Assembly: GCA_947624915.1 (NCBI GenBank)
Contig: CANQMF010000039.1
Location: forward strand, 1-8,698
DNA: 8,698 nucleotides
From: an uncultured Bacilli bacterium
GTDB taxonomy: Bacteria; Bacillota_I; Bacilli_A; RF39; UBA660
Reading direction: 5' to 3'
In this document: positions 1 through 6,422 of the stretch, piece by piece
Numbering within the stretch: position 1 is the stretch's first letter
Layout of the letters: each line of letters begins with the position of its first letter
Position numbers and translations under genes: made by a program
The notes under the pieces: generated by a model
Told to the model about the DNA's origin: nothing
Databases searched by the model: none
What the model saw: only the letters and a program-made list of their open reading frames with translations

Positions 1-195
1 GGTAAATCAAAAGAAAAAGAATTTACACAGTGTCGTAAGAGAGTAGAAGATTTTATGAAATTAAAAACTCCATCAAGGAGTACAGTTAAAAATTTAATTG
101 ATAAAATTGTTGTATATGATAAAGGTGATTCTAAAGAAGTTGAAGTATATTTTAAGTTTAAAGAATTAGAATATATTGCTAGTAATTTAAGATAA
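1..195 (+). CDS. Serine recombinase family protein, C-terminal end (partial, 5' end outside window)
   Basis: Frame 1 is open from the first base to a TAA at 193-195 and gives 64 residues, so the gene starts left of the window. The fragment is lysine-rich. It has a helical part (FTQCRKRVEDF), then a part of the form V-K-N-L-I-D-K-I-V-V-Y-D followed by a polar turn and V-E-V-Y-F-K-F. That pattern (LIDKIxVY...VEVYFKF) is what I know from the extreme C-terminus of large serine recombinases of Bacillota mobile elements and DNA invertases. The catalytic resolvase domain, with its nucleophilic serine, and the zinc-ribbon region would lie upstream and cannot be checked, so activity and intactness are unknown. 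A terminator hairpin follows 57 bp after the stop. The position just before a surface-polymer operon makes a local DNA-rearranging role possible. The family call rests on this short tail only. Confidence 0.7.
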   Translation, partial: GKSKEKEFTQCRKRVEDFMKLKTPSRSTVKNLIDKIVVYDKGDSKEVEVYFKFKELEYIASNLR

Positions 196-252
196 TTTTG
201 TCCTAAGGGTTATAACAAAAGTGCAGGCAACCCTATATATTTTTATAACTCT

Positions 253-278
253 AAAAGGGCAAAGGGTGTTGCCCTTTT
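253..278 (+). terminator. Rho-independent terminator of the recombinase gene
   Basis: A perfect 10-bp stem, AAAAGGGCAA at 253-262 and TTGCCCTTTT at 269-278, closes a 6-nt loop. The descending arm ends in four T and is followed by GTTGTG, so the U-tract is short. The A-run on the other side means it could also stop leftward transcription. It separates the recombinase gene from the teichoic acid operon. Confidence 0.8.
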
Positions 279-400
279 GTTGTGCTCATAACTACAGTTA
301 AATTTTCCCCTTAAACTAAAGGACTTTAGAAGATTTGATATGTAGTTGTTTTTTTAGAAAATTATAAAAATTAATTATAATCCTAAAAAATGACAAAAAA

Positions 401-472
401 TGGTACCTTTTTTAGGGGTTACTTTCTCATTACAACATTAAAAATGGCGTTGGATCAATCTAGAAGGTACCA
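401..472. repeat. 9-bp inverted repeat bounding a 54-bp segment (candidate recombination sites)
   Basis: TGGTACCTT at 401-409 is the exact reverse complement of AAGGTACCA at 464-472. Scattered further matches lie outside (399, 398, 396, 395 with 474, 475, 477, 478). The left copy is itself a near-palindrome centred on TA (404-405): an A-run at 395-400, then TGG, TA, CC and a T-run at 408-413, which is the shape of a serine recombinase crossover site. The right copy keeps the GGTACC core but is less symmetrical. The segment lies between a recombinase gene end and the promoter of a surface-polymer operon. The repeat is visible in the sequence; its function as an invertible segment is inference. 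The repeats are short, and a GGTACC core is itself palindromic. Confidence 0.4.
429..458 (-). promoter_or_regulatory. Weak candidate promoter facing left, inside the inverted-repeat segment
   Basis: On the minus strand, TTGATC (plus 453-458) stands 18 bp before TGTAAT (plus 429-434): 4/6 and 5/6 matches to the sigma-A consensus. As drawn it points away from the teichoic acid operon, towards the recombinase terminator, where no leftward gene is visible. If the segment 401-472 were inverted it would point at the operon. Chance matches are common in DNA this AT-rich, so confidence is low. Confidence 0.2.
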
Positions 473-525
473 CTTATTTTTTAATTACAAATAGTTTTTA
501 TTTTAATGTTATAATTGTTCATCGG

Positions 526-554
526 TTGCACAACTTTTGGTTAAATGCTATAAT
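526..554 (+). promoter_or_regulatory. Sigma-A type promoter of the glycosyltransferase/polymerase operon
   Basis: TTGCAC (526-531) is followed after 17 bp by a perfect TATAAT (549-554), with a TGC extended -10 element directly before it (546-548). Transcription should begin near 560-562, only about 14 nt before the GTG start at 575. The best Shine-Dalgarno (AGAGG, 558-562) would then sit at the very 5' end of the message, partly upstream of the start point. The operon message may therefore be nearly leaderless, or a longer transcript from further upstream may be needed for efficient translation. Confidence 0.8.
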
Positions 555-574
555 AAAAGAGGATGTGGTAAAGA

Positions 575-2263
575 GTGAATTATAAGTATGATATTTCGAT
601 CATTATACCTTGTTATAACTGTAGCAGGTATGTAGATAAAACGATGAATTCATTAATTAAACAAACCTATGATTTTAAGAAAATGGAAGTTTTATTAATT
701 AATGATGGCTCAAAAGATAATACTTTAGCTGTTATTAAAAAATATCAAAATGAAAATGTCATTATTATTGACAAGCCAAATGAAGGAGTAAGTAAAACTA
801 GAAATTTAGGTATTCAAAAATCGAGAGGGAAATATTTACTATTTTTAGATCCTGATGATTATTTATCTAAAAATGCAATTAAGGATATCATTAGTTTTTT
901 TGATAAACATTATGATGAGATAGATATGATTACTTATCCTATGATACTCTTTTATCCCAATGGACGTAAAAAGATGCATAGTCGTTATAAAAAATATTTT
1001 GGTGAAAAAAATGCTATCATTAATTTATCCAAACATTATTTATTAATACAATCGACTATAAATGTTTGCATAAAAAATGATAAACTTAATTATTTTGATA
1101 CATCAAGAAAATATGGAGAGGATGAAGCATTTAATACAAACGTTTTAATGAAAAAGAAGCATCTTGGTTATGTTGCATCAGCACGTTATTATTATCGAAA
1201 ACATAATAATAGTGTAACAGCACATAAAAAAGAATATGATTTTGAAAAAGAATATCTAATTTATGATAAATTTTTAGATAAATATGATAATGATCCCTAT
1301 ATTCAAAGTATCGTTATTAATAATTTACGTTGGCGTATTCAAGAAGATTGCTTATATCCCCATGACTTAAAACCAAAGGAAATTAATAAATATTTAGAGC
1401 AGGTTACTGGAAGACTATCAAAAGTCGACTTTTATTTATATAAAGATTATTTAACGGAAAGATTATTACTTAATTTAATATCGCTTTCTAGACAACAATG
1501 CACGATTGAAAGACGTAATAATAGTTACTCGTTGTTGTGTAAAGATAAGGTTATAATAGATAATGTTACATCTAATAATTATATATATTCTTATGAATTG
1601 AATAATAATAAATTGAAGTTGTATGGACGATTAGATACAGCCTTATATCATTCTAATAACGTTAGGCTAATGGCTAGACTTAGTTATAGTGATAAACAAG
1701 TTATCGAAAAAGAAATCACTTTATCTTATTCAATTGATGCTTTTAAATATTATGAACGAGAGTATTTGTTAAATGTTGATTTATCAAAAATTAGAAAAAT
1801 TGATTTTTACTTATTAGTTAATGATGAAAAAGTAGAAGTAAATACATTATCTGAAGAGTGGTGCTCTAAAAATAAGGTGATGTATAAATATAATATGAAA
1901 ATTGAGAATGGTATTTCTTTTAAACGTAATGCTATTTTAAGAAAAATTTTTAATAGAATTACGGTTTCATCGAACATGAATTTTAATATAATCAACTTTT
2001 TAGCGCTCTTTTGGTTAAACAATTATCGAAAGGTAGTATACTTTGGTGATAAAGATTCTATTATATTCGAAAGGTATCGTAAAGATAAAAATAGTAATAA
2101 AGTATTTGTTAGTAATGCCAAAGGCTTGAAATATAAATTTTTAATATTAAATTGTAAAAGATTGATTACAAATAAGAAATATAAAGAAGTATTACCGTTT
2201 GGACTAGTTATCCCTAAATATGTCCAAGCTAGTCATTTTATTATAGAAAGAGTTGGTTGGTAA
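575..2263 (+). CDS. GT2 glycosyltransferase with C-terminal accessory region, probable teichoic acid glycosyltransferase (TarS-like)
   Basis: The 562-residue protein begins at a GTG and lies first in a three-gene operon. Residues about 6-110 are a GT-A nucleotide-binding fold: SIIIPCYN near the N-terminus, LLINDGSKDNT, then the metal-binding DPDD at 92-95. EDE at 182-184 fits the catalytic acidic pair used by inverting GT2 enzymes. Residues about 320-440 are rich in alternating hydrophobic strands, as in the C-terminal beta domains of S. aureus TarS, the 573-residue enzyme that adds GlcNAc to poly-ribitol phosphate. Length, domain order and neighbours (two polyol-phosphate transferases, tarIJ) support glycosylation of a teichoic acid-like polymer at the inner face of the membrane. 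No membrane segment is evident. The last 80 residues look unrelated to the TarS part (see findings). Sugar donor and linkage cannot be read from the sequence. GT2 family is certain; the TarS-like role is inference. Confidence 0.8.
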   Translation: MNYKYDISIIIPCYNCSRYVDKTMNSLIKQTYDFKKMEVLLINDGSKDNTLAVIKKYQNENVIIIDKPNEGVSKTRNLGIQKSRGKYLLFLDPDDYLSKNAIKDIISFFDKHYDEIDMITYPMILFYPNGRKKMHSRYKKYFGEKNAIINLSKHYLLIQSTINVCIKNDKLNYFDTSRKYGEDEAFNTNVLMKKKHLGYVASARYYYRKHNNSVTAHKKEYDFEKEYLIYDKFLDKYDNDPYIQSIVINNLRWRIQEDCLYPHDLKPKEINKYLEQVTGRLSKVDFYLYKDYLTERLLLNLISLSRQQCTIERRNNSYSLLCKDKVIIDNVTSNNYIYSYELNNNKLKLYGRLDTALYHSNNVRLMARLSYSDKQVIEKEITLSYSIDAFKYYEREYLLNVDLSKIRKIDFYLLVNDEKVEVNTLSEEWCSKNKVMYKYNMKIENGISFKRNAILRKIFNRITVSSNMNFNIINFLALFWLNNYRKVVYFGDKDSIIFERYRKDKNSNKVFVSNAKGLKYKFLILNCKRLITNKKYKEVLPFGLVIPKYVQASHFIIERVGW

Positions 2264-3418
2264 ATGTATAAAAAAGATTATATGAGAATTATTCTTCAAA
2301 CATTAAGAATGGGATTTTATGTTATCATGTATCCAATAGTTCAGTTATTTGTAAGAACAAATAATAATTATGTTTTATTTTTATCTGATTCACGTAATGA
2401 GTTTTCCGGTAATTTTGCTTATGTGCGTGATGAAATAGAAAAAAGAGGTAAGTATCAAATTATTGGAATTTTTAAAAGAACTTTAAAAGAAAAGCGGAAG
2501 ATTAAAGATGTGTTTCGTCTGATATATTATTTAGCTAAATGTAAATATATATTTCTAGATGATTTTTATCCTGTTATATATCCAATTAGATTTAGAAAGA
2601 ATAAACGAATAATTCAGTTATGGCATGCTATGGGCGCTTTTAAAACGGTAGGTTATGCTCGTATGGGAAAACCTGGGGGACCAAAAGGTTTAAATTTAAC
2701 ACATCGCAATTATACTGATACGATTGTTAGTAGTGAATCTATTAGAAAAGATTATGCAAAGGCTTTTGGTATAAGTGTAGATAAAGTTCATGCGTGGGGT
2801 ATACCTAGGACGGATATATTTTTTGATGAGGAATATGCTAAAAATATAAAAGAGTCCTTATATAAAAAATATCCACAGCTAAGAAATAAGAAAGTTATAT
2901 TGTTTGCTCCTACTTTTAGAGGGGCAGGGCAAGGAAGTGCTTACTATGATTTTAATTGGATTGATCTAAAGAGAATTAAAGAAGAATTTAGTGAAGATTA
3001 CGTTTGTATATTTAAATTGCATCCTTTTATTAAAAATCGCCCTGACTATGATTTTACGAATGATGATTTTTATCTTGATTTGAGTAGTGAAAGAGAAATT
3101 AATGATTTGTTATTTATAACTGATATATTAATTACTGATTACTCTTCAGTTATTTTTGAATATAGTCTTTTCACGAAAACCGTTATTTTCTTTACTCCTG
3201 ATTATGATGATTATATAGCACATCGTGATTTCTTTTATGATTTTGACAAGTATAATTATGGCTTGAAAGCAACTAATATGGATGAATTAATTGAAGCACT
3301 TAAGGAAAAAAAGGTTGATAAAGAAAAAATAAAAGATTTTAGAGATTATTTTTGTTCAGCATGTGATGGAAAGGCAACTAAAAGGGTTGTTGATTCTATA
3401 TTAGGTGATGAAAAGTGA
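2264..3418 (+). CDS. CDP-glycerol/CDP-ribitol polyol-phosphate transferase (TagB/TarF/TarL type), first copy
   Basis: This 384-residue protein starts at an ATG directly abutting the TAA of the preceding gene; GAAAGAG at 2246-2252 is a modest ribosome binding site. It is a single Glyphos_transf domain (PF04464 family), which transfers glycerol- or ribitol-phosphate from a CDP donor onto a growing teichoic acid chain at the cytoplasmic membrane face. Visible family hallmarks are QLWHAMG with the conserved His at 121, SSES and KAFGI in the linker, FAPTFRG before the second Rossmann half, FKLHP with the second conserved His at 253, and ITDYSS (T291-D292-Y293) in the CDP-binding site. A hydrophobic, basic N-terminus (residues about 8-30) suits membrane association. 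The size matches TagB or S. aureus TarF (about 380-390), not the 720-750-residue TagF. With tarIJ next door a ribitol-phosphate donor is likely, but primase versus polymerase cannot be decided. Confidence 0.88.
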   Translation: MYKKDYMRIILQTLRMGFYVIMYPIVQLFVRTNNNYVLFLSDSRNEFSGNFAYVRDEIEKRGKYQIIGIFKRTLKEKRKIKDVFRLIYYLAKCKYIFLDDFYPVIYPIRFRKNKRIIQLWHAMGAFKTVGYARMGKPGGPKGLNLTHRNYTDTIVSSESIRKDYAKAFGISVDKVHAWGIPRTDIFFDEEYAKNIKESLYKKYPQLRNKKVILFAPTFRGAGQGSAYYDFNWIDLKRIKEEFSEDYVCIFKLHPFIKNRPDYDFTNDDFYLDLSSEREINDLLFITDILITDYSSVIFEYSLFTKTVIFFTPDYDDYIAHRDFFYDFDKYNYGLKATNMDELIEALKEKKVDKEKIKDFRDYFCSACDGKATKRVVDSILGDEK

Positions 3419-4581
3419 TGTCATTTATTTTAAAGTTAGCTATTTTATTTTTAAATATTATTTACTTTTTTATTAAATTGTTCCCTACGAGGAATAAAAT
3501 TACAATGATTAGTAGACAATCTGATAATATCACAACTGATTTTAAGTTATTAAAGGATGAAATAAATAAATGTACTGATTATAAGGTTATTATTTTAACC
3601 AAAAAATTAAAACCTGGTCTGAAAAATAAAATAGCTTATATTTTTCATATGTTTACTCAAATGTATCACATTGCTACCTCAAAATGTGTTATTTTAGATA
3701 GTTATTGCCTTTCGGTTAGTTTATTAAAACATAAGAAAAAGTTAGTTGTTATTCAAATGTGGCATGCTATGGGATGCCTTAAAAAATTCGGCTATAGTAT
3801 TGTTGAAACTAATGCATCTACTTCAGCATTTGAGAAAACAATGACAATTGAGAAGAAGAAAAAAATAAATGAGGTTATGCGTATGCACAAAGGATACAAT
3901 TATATATTTGCTAGTAGTAAAGAGTGTGTACCTCATTTTGCTGAAGCTTTTGGTTATAGTTTAGAAAAAATGGTTGTTATGCCTTTACCGGTTGTGGATT
4001 TATTAACTGATTTTAAATATCAAGAAGATATTAATAAGAAGATCAAGGATAGTTATCCAATAATGAAAAAAAAGAAGAATATTGTATATGTTCCAACTTT
4101 TAGACCTGAAGAAAAAGAGAAAAAAATTCAAGAATTAATTGATTGTGTAGATTTTGAAAAGTACAATTTTATTATTAAATTGCACCCATTGACTAATTTA
4201 AATAATTATGATGAACGTGTAATTTGGGATAAGAAGTTTTCATCACAGGATATGATGATCATAGCTGATTATATTATAACTGATTATTCTGCTGTTGTTT
4301 ATGAGGCTTCTTTACTGGGTAAACCTTTATATTTTTATACATATGACTATGAAGAATATGTGAGAAAAAGAGATTTCTATTTAGATTTTAAACAAGAATT
4401 ACCGGGTGTTATTAGTGAAGATCCCAAGGAGATTATGAATGCTATAACAGGGGATAATTATGATTTAACAGCAATTGAAAAATTTAAAAATAAATATATA
4501 TATATAACAGATGATACTGTGTGTCATAGAATTGTTCTGTTCATAGAAGATGCTATTAGTAGGAAGTGTGATAATAATTAA
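3418..4581 (+). CDS. CDP-glycerol/CDP-ribitol polyol-phosphate transferase, second copy
   Basis: I choose the ATG at 3418, whose A is the last base of the preceding TGA stop. AGGTGATG at 3403-3410 lies at better spacing for it than for the in-frame GTG at 3415, which would add one residue. The 387-residue protein opens with a hydrophobic segment (residues about 2-22), likely a membrane anchor. It then carries the same Glyphos_transf hallmarks as its neighbour: QMWHAMG with His116, FASSKE, EAFGY, YVPTFRP, IKLHP with His256, and ITDYSA (T288-D289-Y290) followed by EASLLGKP and FYTYDYEEY. The two copies are diverged paralogues, consistent with different acceptor or donor steps: one could add the first unit(s) and the other extend, as TarF and TarL do. 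The one-base overlap suggests translational coupling. A run of eight A lies at 4066-4073. Donor specificity is unknown. Confidence 0.87.
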   Translation: MSFILKLAILFLNIIYFFIKLFPTRNKITMISRQSDNITTDFKLLKDEINKCTDYKVIILTKKLKPGLKNKIAYIFHMFTQMYHIATSKCVILDSYCLSVSLLKHKKKLVVIQMWHAMGCLKKFGYSIVETNASTSAFEKTMTIEKKKKINEVMRMHKGYNYIFASSKECVPHFAEAFGYSLEKMVVMPLPVVDLLTDFKYQEDINKKIKDSYPIMKKKKNIVYVPTFRPEEKEKKIQELIDCVDFEKYNFIIKLHPLTNLNNYDERVIWDKKFSSQDMMIIADYIITDYSAVVYEASLLGKPLYFYTYDYEEYVRKRDFYLDFKQELPGVISEDPKEIMNAITGDNYDLTAIEKFKNKYIYITDDTVCHRIVLFIEDAISRKCDNN

Positions 4582-4642
4582 AAAAATACTTCTTTCAGAC
4601 TGTTTTCACTTTTTTATATGTCAACAGTCTGAAAGAAGTATT
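4581..4642 (-). terminator. Rho-independent terminator of tarIJ between the convergent operons
   Basis: A perfect 20-bp stem (4585-4604 with 4623-4642) closes an 18-nt T-rich loop. Read leftward it is followed by a run of six T (plus-strand A at 4581-4586), as a terminator for tarJ should be. Read rightward there is no T-tract after the stem, so it would stop the polymerase operon less well, although the stem itself may protect that message. The hairpin includes two bases of the tarJ stop codon and fills nearly the whole 59-bp gap. Confidence 0.85.
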
Positions 4643-5660
4643 ATACTTCCCACTTCATTATTGTTTTAAAATCAGCATTACTATCAAGTTCGAAGGCTTT
4701 AGTCATATCTACTATTGAACGAACGACAACCTCTTCGGAGATAATTCTTTTTAAATAGTCAATTGTTTCAGGGTAATTATTTAAAAATTTGATCGCGGCA
4801 TCAAAATCTTCATAACCACTTCGACTATTACCTAATAAAGTAATACCTTTTTCTAAAACCATTCTTGTATTAATACCTACTAAATCTTCTGAAACTCCCA
4901 TAAGAGCAATAGAGCCTTGGGGATTGATAATATCAATCATTTGGTTAATAGCCGCTTCGGCTCCTCTATTCCCCACACACTCAAAAGCATGATCAACAGT
5001 TAAATCGTCAGGTACGTCGCTTACTAAATATGTGGCATCAACAAATTGAAAGTAATGGAGTTTATTAGTATTAGTGCCAAATACAATTATTTTAGCATTA
5101 GGATATAACTTTTTTAATATCAAAGATGTAACATAGCCAACATTACCACATCCCCATACACCAATTGTCTGTTTTTTTAAATGACTATATTTGTCAAAGT
5201 GTTCTAGAGCATTCATAACGACACTCATTAATTCTATTAAAACAGCAATACGATCTTCAATATTACTATAATTAATAATACGATCACGATCCATTAAAAC
5301 AATACCTTGCATGAATCCATCATAGCCACTTGATCTAAATTTACTGCTTCTTAAATAATTTTCTTTGACTATAGCGTCTGTTTCAACAGGTGTATTAGGT
5401 ATTAATACCACTTTAGTGCCAGGTTTAAATTCGCCTCTAGGGTCCTTTAATATTTCTCCAACTGCTTCATGGATTAGTGCCATAGGCAGTTTTTTTGCTA
5501 ATACGTTAGGATCTCTTTTCCCTTGATAATATCTTTGGTCAGCATTACATATGGATAAATATAAAGGTTTTACTACTACCTTGTCATCAGTAAGCTCTTC
5601 TTCAACAAAATCAACACCTATTCTTTTAGGTGAGTATAAACGATAACGACAATTAATCAT
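4641..5660 (-). CDS. tarJ: Ribulose-5-phosphate reductase (NADPH-dependent, TarJ)
   Basis: The 339-residue protein belongs to the medium-chain zinc dehydrogenase family and reduces D-ribulose 5-phosphate to D-ribitol 5-phosphate, the substrate of TarI. It resembles S. aureus TarJ (341 residues) along its length as I recall it: a PLYLSICNADQRYY block with zinc-ligand Cys38, LPMALIHEAVGE with His64-Glu65, VPNTP-type and FRSSGYDGFMQ segments, the Rossmann glycine motif GVWGCGNVG at 167-175, DHAFECVG, and EGSIALMGVSE- and LEKGITLLGNSRSG-like blocks. As in TarJ, the four-cysteine structural zinc loop of alcohol dehydrogenases is absent. The start overlaps the end of tarI by 8 bp, so the two are translated as a coupled pair; GGAAG (plus 5673-5677) is a distant ribosome binding site. 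The operon ends at the hairpin immediately downstream. Confidence 0.95.
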   Translation of the reverse strand: MINCRYRLYSPKRIGVDFVEEELTDDKVVVKPLYLSICNADQRYYQGKRDPNVLAKKLPMALIHEAVGEILKDPRGEFKPGTKVVLIPNTPVETDAIVKENYLRSSKFRSSGYDGFMQGIVLMDRDRIINYSNIEDRIAVLIELMSVVMNALEHFDKYSHLKKQTIGVWGCGNVGYVTSLILKKLYPNAKIIVFGTNTNKLHYFQFVDATYLVSDVPDDLTVDHAFECVGNRGAEAAINQMIDIINPQGSIALMGVSEDLVGINTRMVLEKGITLLGNSRSGYEDFDAAIKFLNNYPETIDYLKRIISEEVVVRSIVDMTKAFELDSNADFKTIMKWEV

Positions 5661-6369
5661 AATTTAAACCAACTTCCAATATGGCTTCAGCTAATTTTAA
5701 ATCATGCATAGTTGTAATCTTCATATTGCATTCTTCACCGCGAACAAAGCCAACTTTTTTGTTCTTGATAACAAACATTTTACATGCATCTGTTAAAATC
5801 TTCTTTTCATCATCGGTTAATAAATCATATGTTTCAAGCAATTCTTTGATTTTAAATGTTTGTGGTGTTTGGCCTAAATATAAATAATCTCTGATGGGAA
5901 TACTACTTAAAACTTTTCCGTCTGTTGATTCAACAATCGTGTCAGCAGCAGGAATAATTGTATCAACTGCATCATATTTCTTGGCCACTTTAATATTATC
6001 TTCAATAATACGATAATTAACAAAAGGTCTAACTGCATCGTGGGTAATAATAATGTCTTTATCACCTAAGCCATAGTTATCCTCAATATAATGGCAAGCA
6101 TTCATAATTGTTCCATTACGATCTGTTCCACCTTCGATAACAATAATACGATCCTCTTTACCAATATATTTGGAAATTAAATCGTTCATGTAACCTATCC
6201 AATCTTTTGGACAGCCAATAATTATTTTAGATATTTCGTTAACCAATAAAAATTGTTCTAAAGCATGGATGATAATAGGTTTATTTCCTAGTGTTAAAAA
6301 TTGTTTGGGTATATCTGTATTACCAACTCTTTTACCTAATCCACCAGCAAGTATTTCAGCATATATCAT
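5653..6369 (-). CDS. tarI: D-ribitol-5-phosphate cytidylyltransferase (TarI)
   Basis: The 238-residue protein, the same length as S. aureus TarI, is an IspD-like nucleotidyltransferase making CDP-ribitol from CTP and ribitol 5-phosphate in the cytoplasm. Seen in order: the CTP-binding signature AEILAGGLGKRVG (residues 4-16) followed by PKQFL (21-25); KPIIIHALEQF; the GGTDRNGTIMNA block; THDAVRPF with the metal-binding Asp; AVDTIIPAADTIV; the GQTPQTFK segment; and a C-terminal KITTMHDLKLAEAIL. These blocks distinguish TarI from IspD in my experience, and the directly following tarJ settles it. The ATG at 6367-6369 is preceded by AGAAAGAAG at good spacing and by a strong promoter. The product should feed the polyol-phosphate transferases of the opposing operon. 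No defect is seen. Confidence 0.96.
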   Translation of the reverse strand: MIYAEILAGGLGKRVGNTDIPKQFLTLGNKPIIIHALEQFLLVNEISKIIIGCPKDWIGYMNDLISKYIGKEDRIIVIEGGTDRNGTIMNACHYIEDNYGLGDKDIIITHDAVRPFVNYRIIEDNIKVAKKYDAVDTIIPAADTIVESTDGKVLSSIPIRDYLYLGQTPQTFKIKELLETYDLLTDDEKKILTDACKMFVIKNKKVGFVRGEECNMKITTMHDLKLAEAILEVGLNYD

Positions 6370-6392
6370 TTAATCAACTTCTTTCTGAGGCT

Positions 6393-6422
6393 ATTATACC
6401 ATAAAATATGTTAAAAAAACAA
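6393..6422 (-). promoter_or_regulatory. Sigma-A promoter of tarIJ
   Basis: On the minus strand TTGTTT (plus 6417-6422) is followed after 18 bp by TATAAT (plus 6393-6398), with a TGG extended -10 (plus 6399-6401). The predicted start near 6386 leaves a leader of about 17 nt holding the AGAAAGAAG ribosome binding site (plus 6378-6386). No operator or riboswitch is apparent in so short a leader. Confidence 0.75.

Larger units (their letters stand above)
279..525. other. Structured AT-rich intergenic region between recombinase and teichoic acid operon
   Basis: No credible gene is present. I see nested dyads. AACTACA at 290-296 pairs with TGTAGTT at 341-347, followed by a T-run at 349-355, with CTAAAG/CTTTAG (316-321/324-329) inside; this could be a second weak terminator. 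CCTAAAAAA at 382-390 pairs with TTTTTTAGG at 408-416. TGGTACCTT at 401-409 pairs with AAGGTACCA at 464-472. The last two share bases 408-409 and so cannot both form fully. A TATAAT at 376-381 with a poor -35 (TTTAGA, 353-358, 17-bp spacer) may be a weak upstream promoter, which would give the following operon a leader of about 190 nt. Confidence 0.5.

Noticed and set aside
206..249. AGGGTT/AACCCT dyad (206-211/229-234) and TTATAAC direct repeat (210-216, 243-249) as attachment site
   Set aside because: The repeats are only 6-7 bp with no matching copy at the other end of the window, so chance cannot be excluded.
395..480. T-box riboswitch suggested by TGGTACC on both strands
   Set aside because: The match is only the UGGUACC core. 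The rest of the T-box and the specifier stem are missing, and the following genes have nothing to do with amino acids or tRNA charging.
1807..2022. Minus-strand reading frame of 71 codons
   Set aside because: It lies wholly antisense to the glycosyltransferase gene, with no promoter or ribosome binding site.
3415..3417. GTG at 3415 as start of the second polyol-phosphate transferase
   Set aside because: The ATG immediately after it (3418) fits the AGGTGATG site better; the difference is one residue.
4066..4073. Run of eight A as a phase-variation slippage tract in the second polyol-phosphate transferase gene
   Set aside because: It falls in a lysine-rich stretch, where such runs are expected in AT-rich genes, and the frame is intact.
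5681..5887. Plus-strand reading frame of 68 codons
   Set aside because: It is antisense to the well-supported tarI coding region and has no family features.
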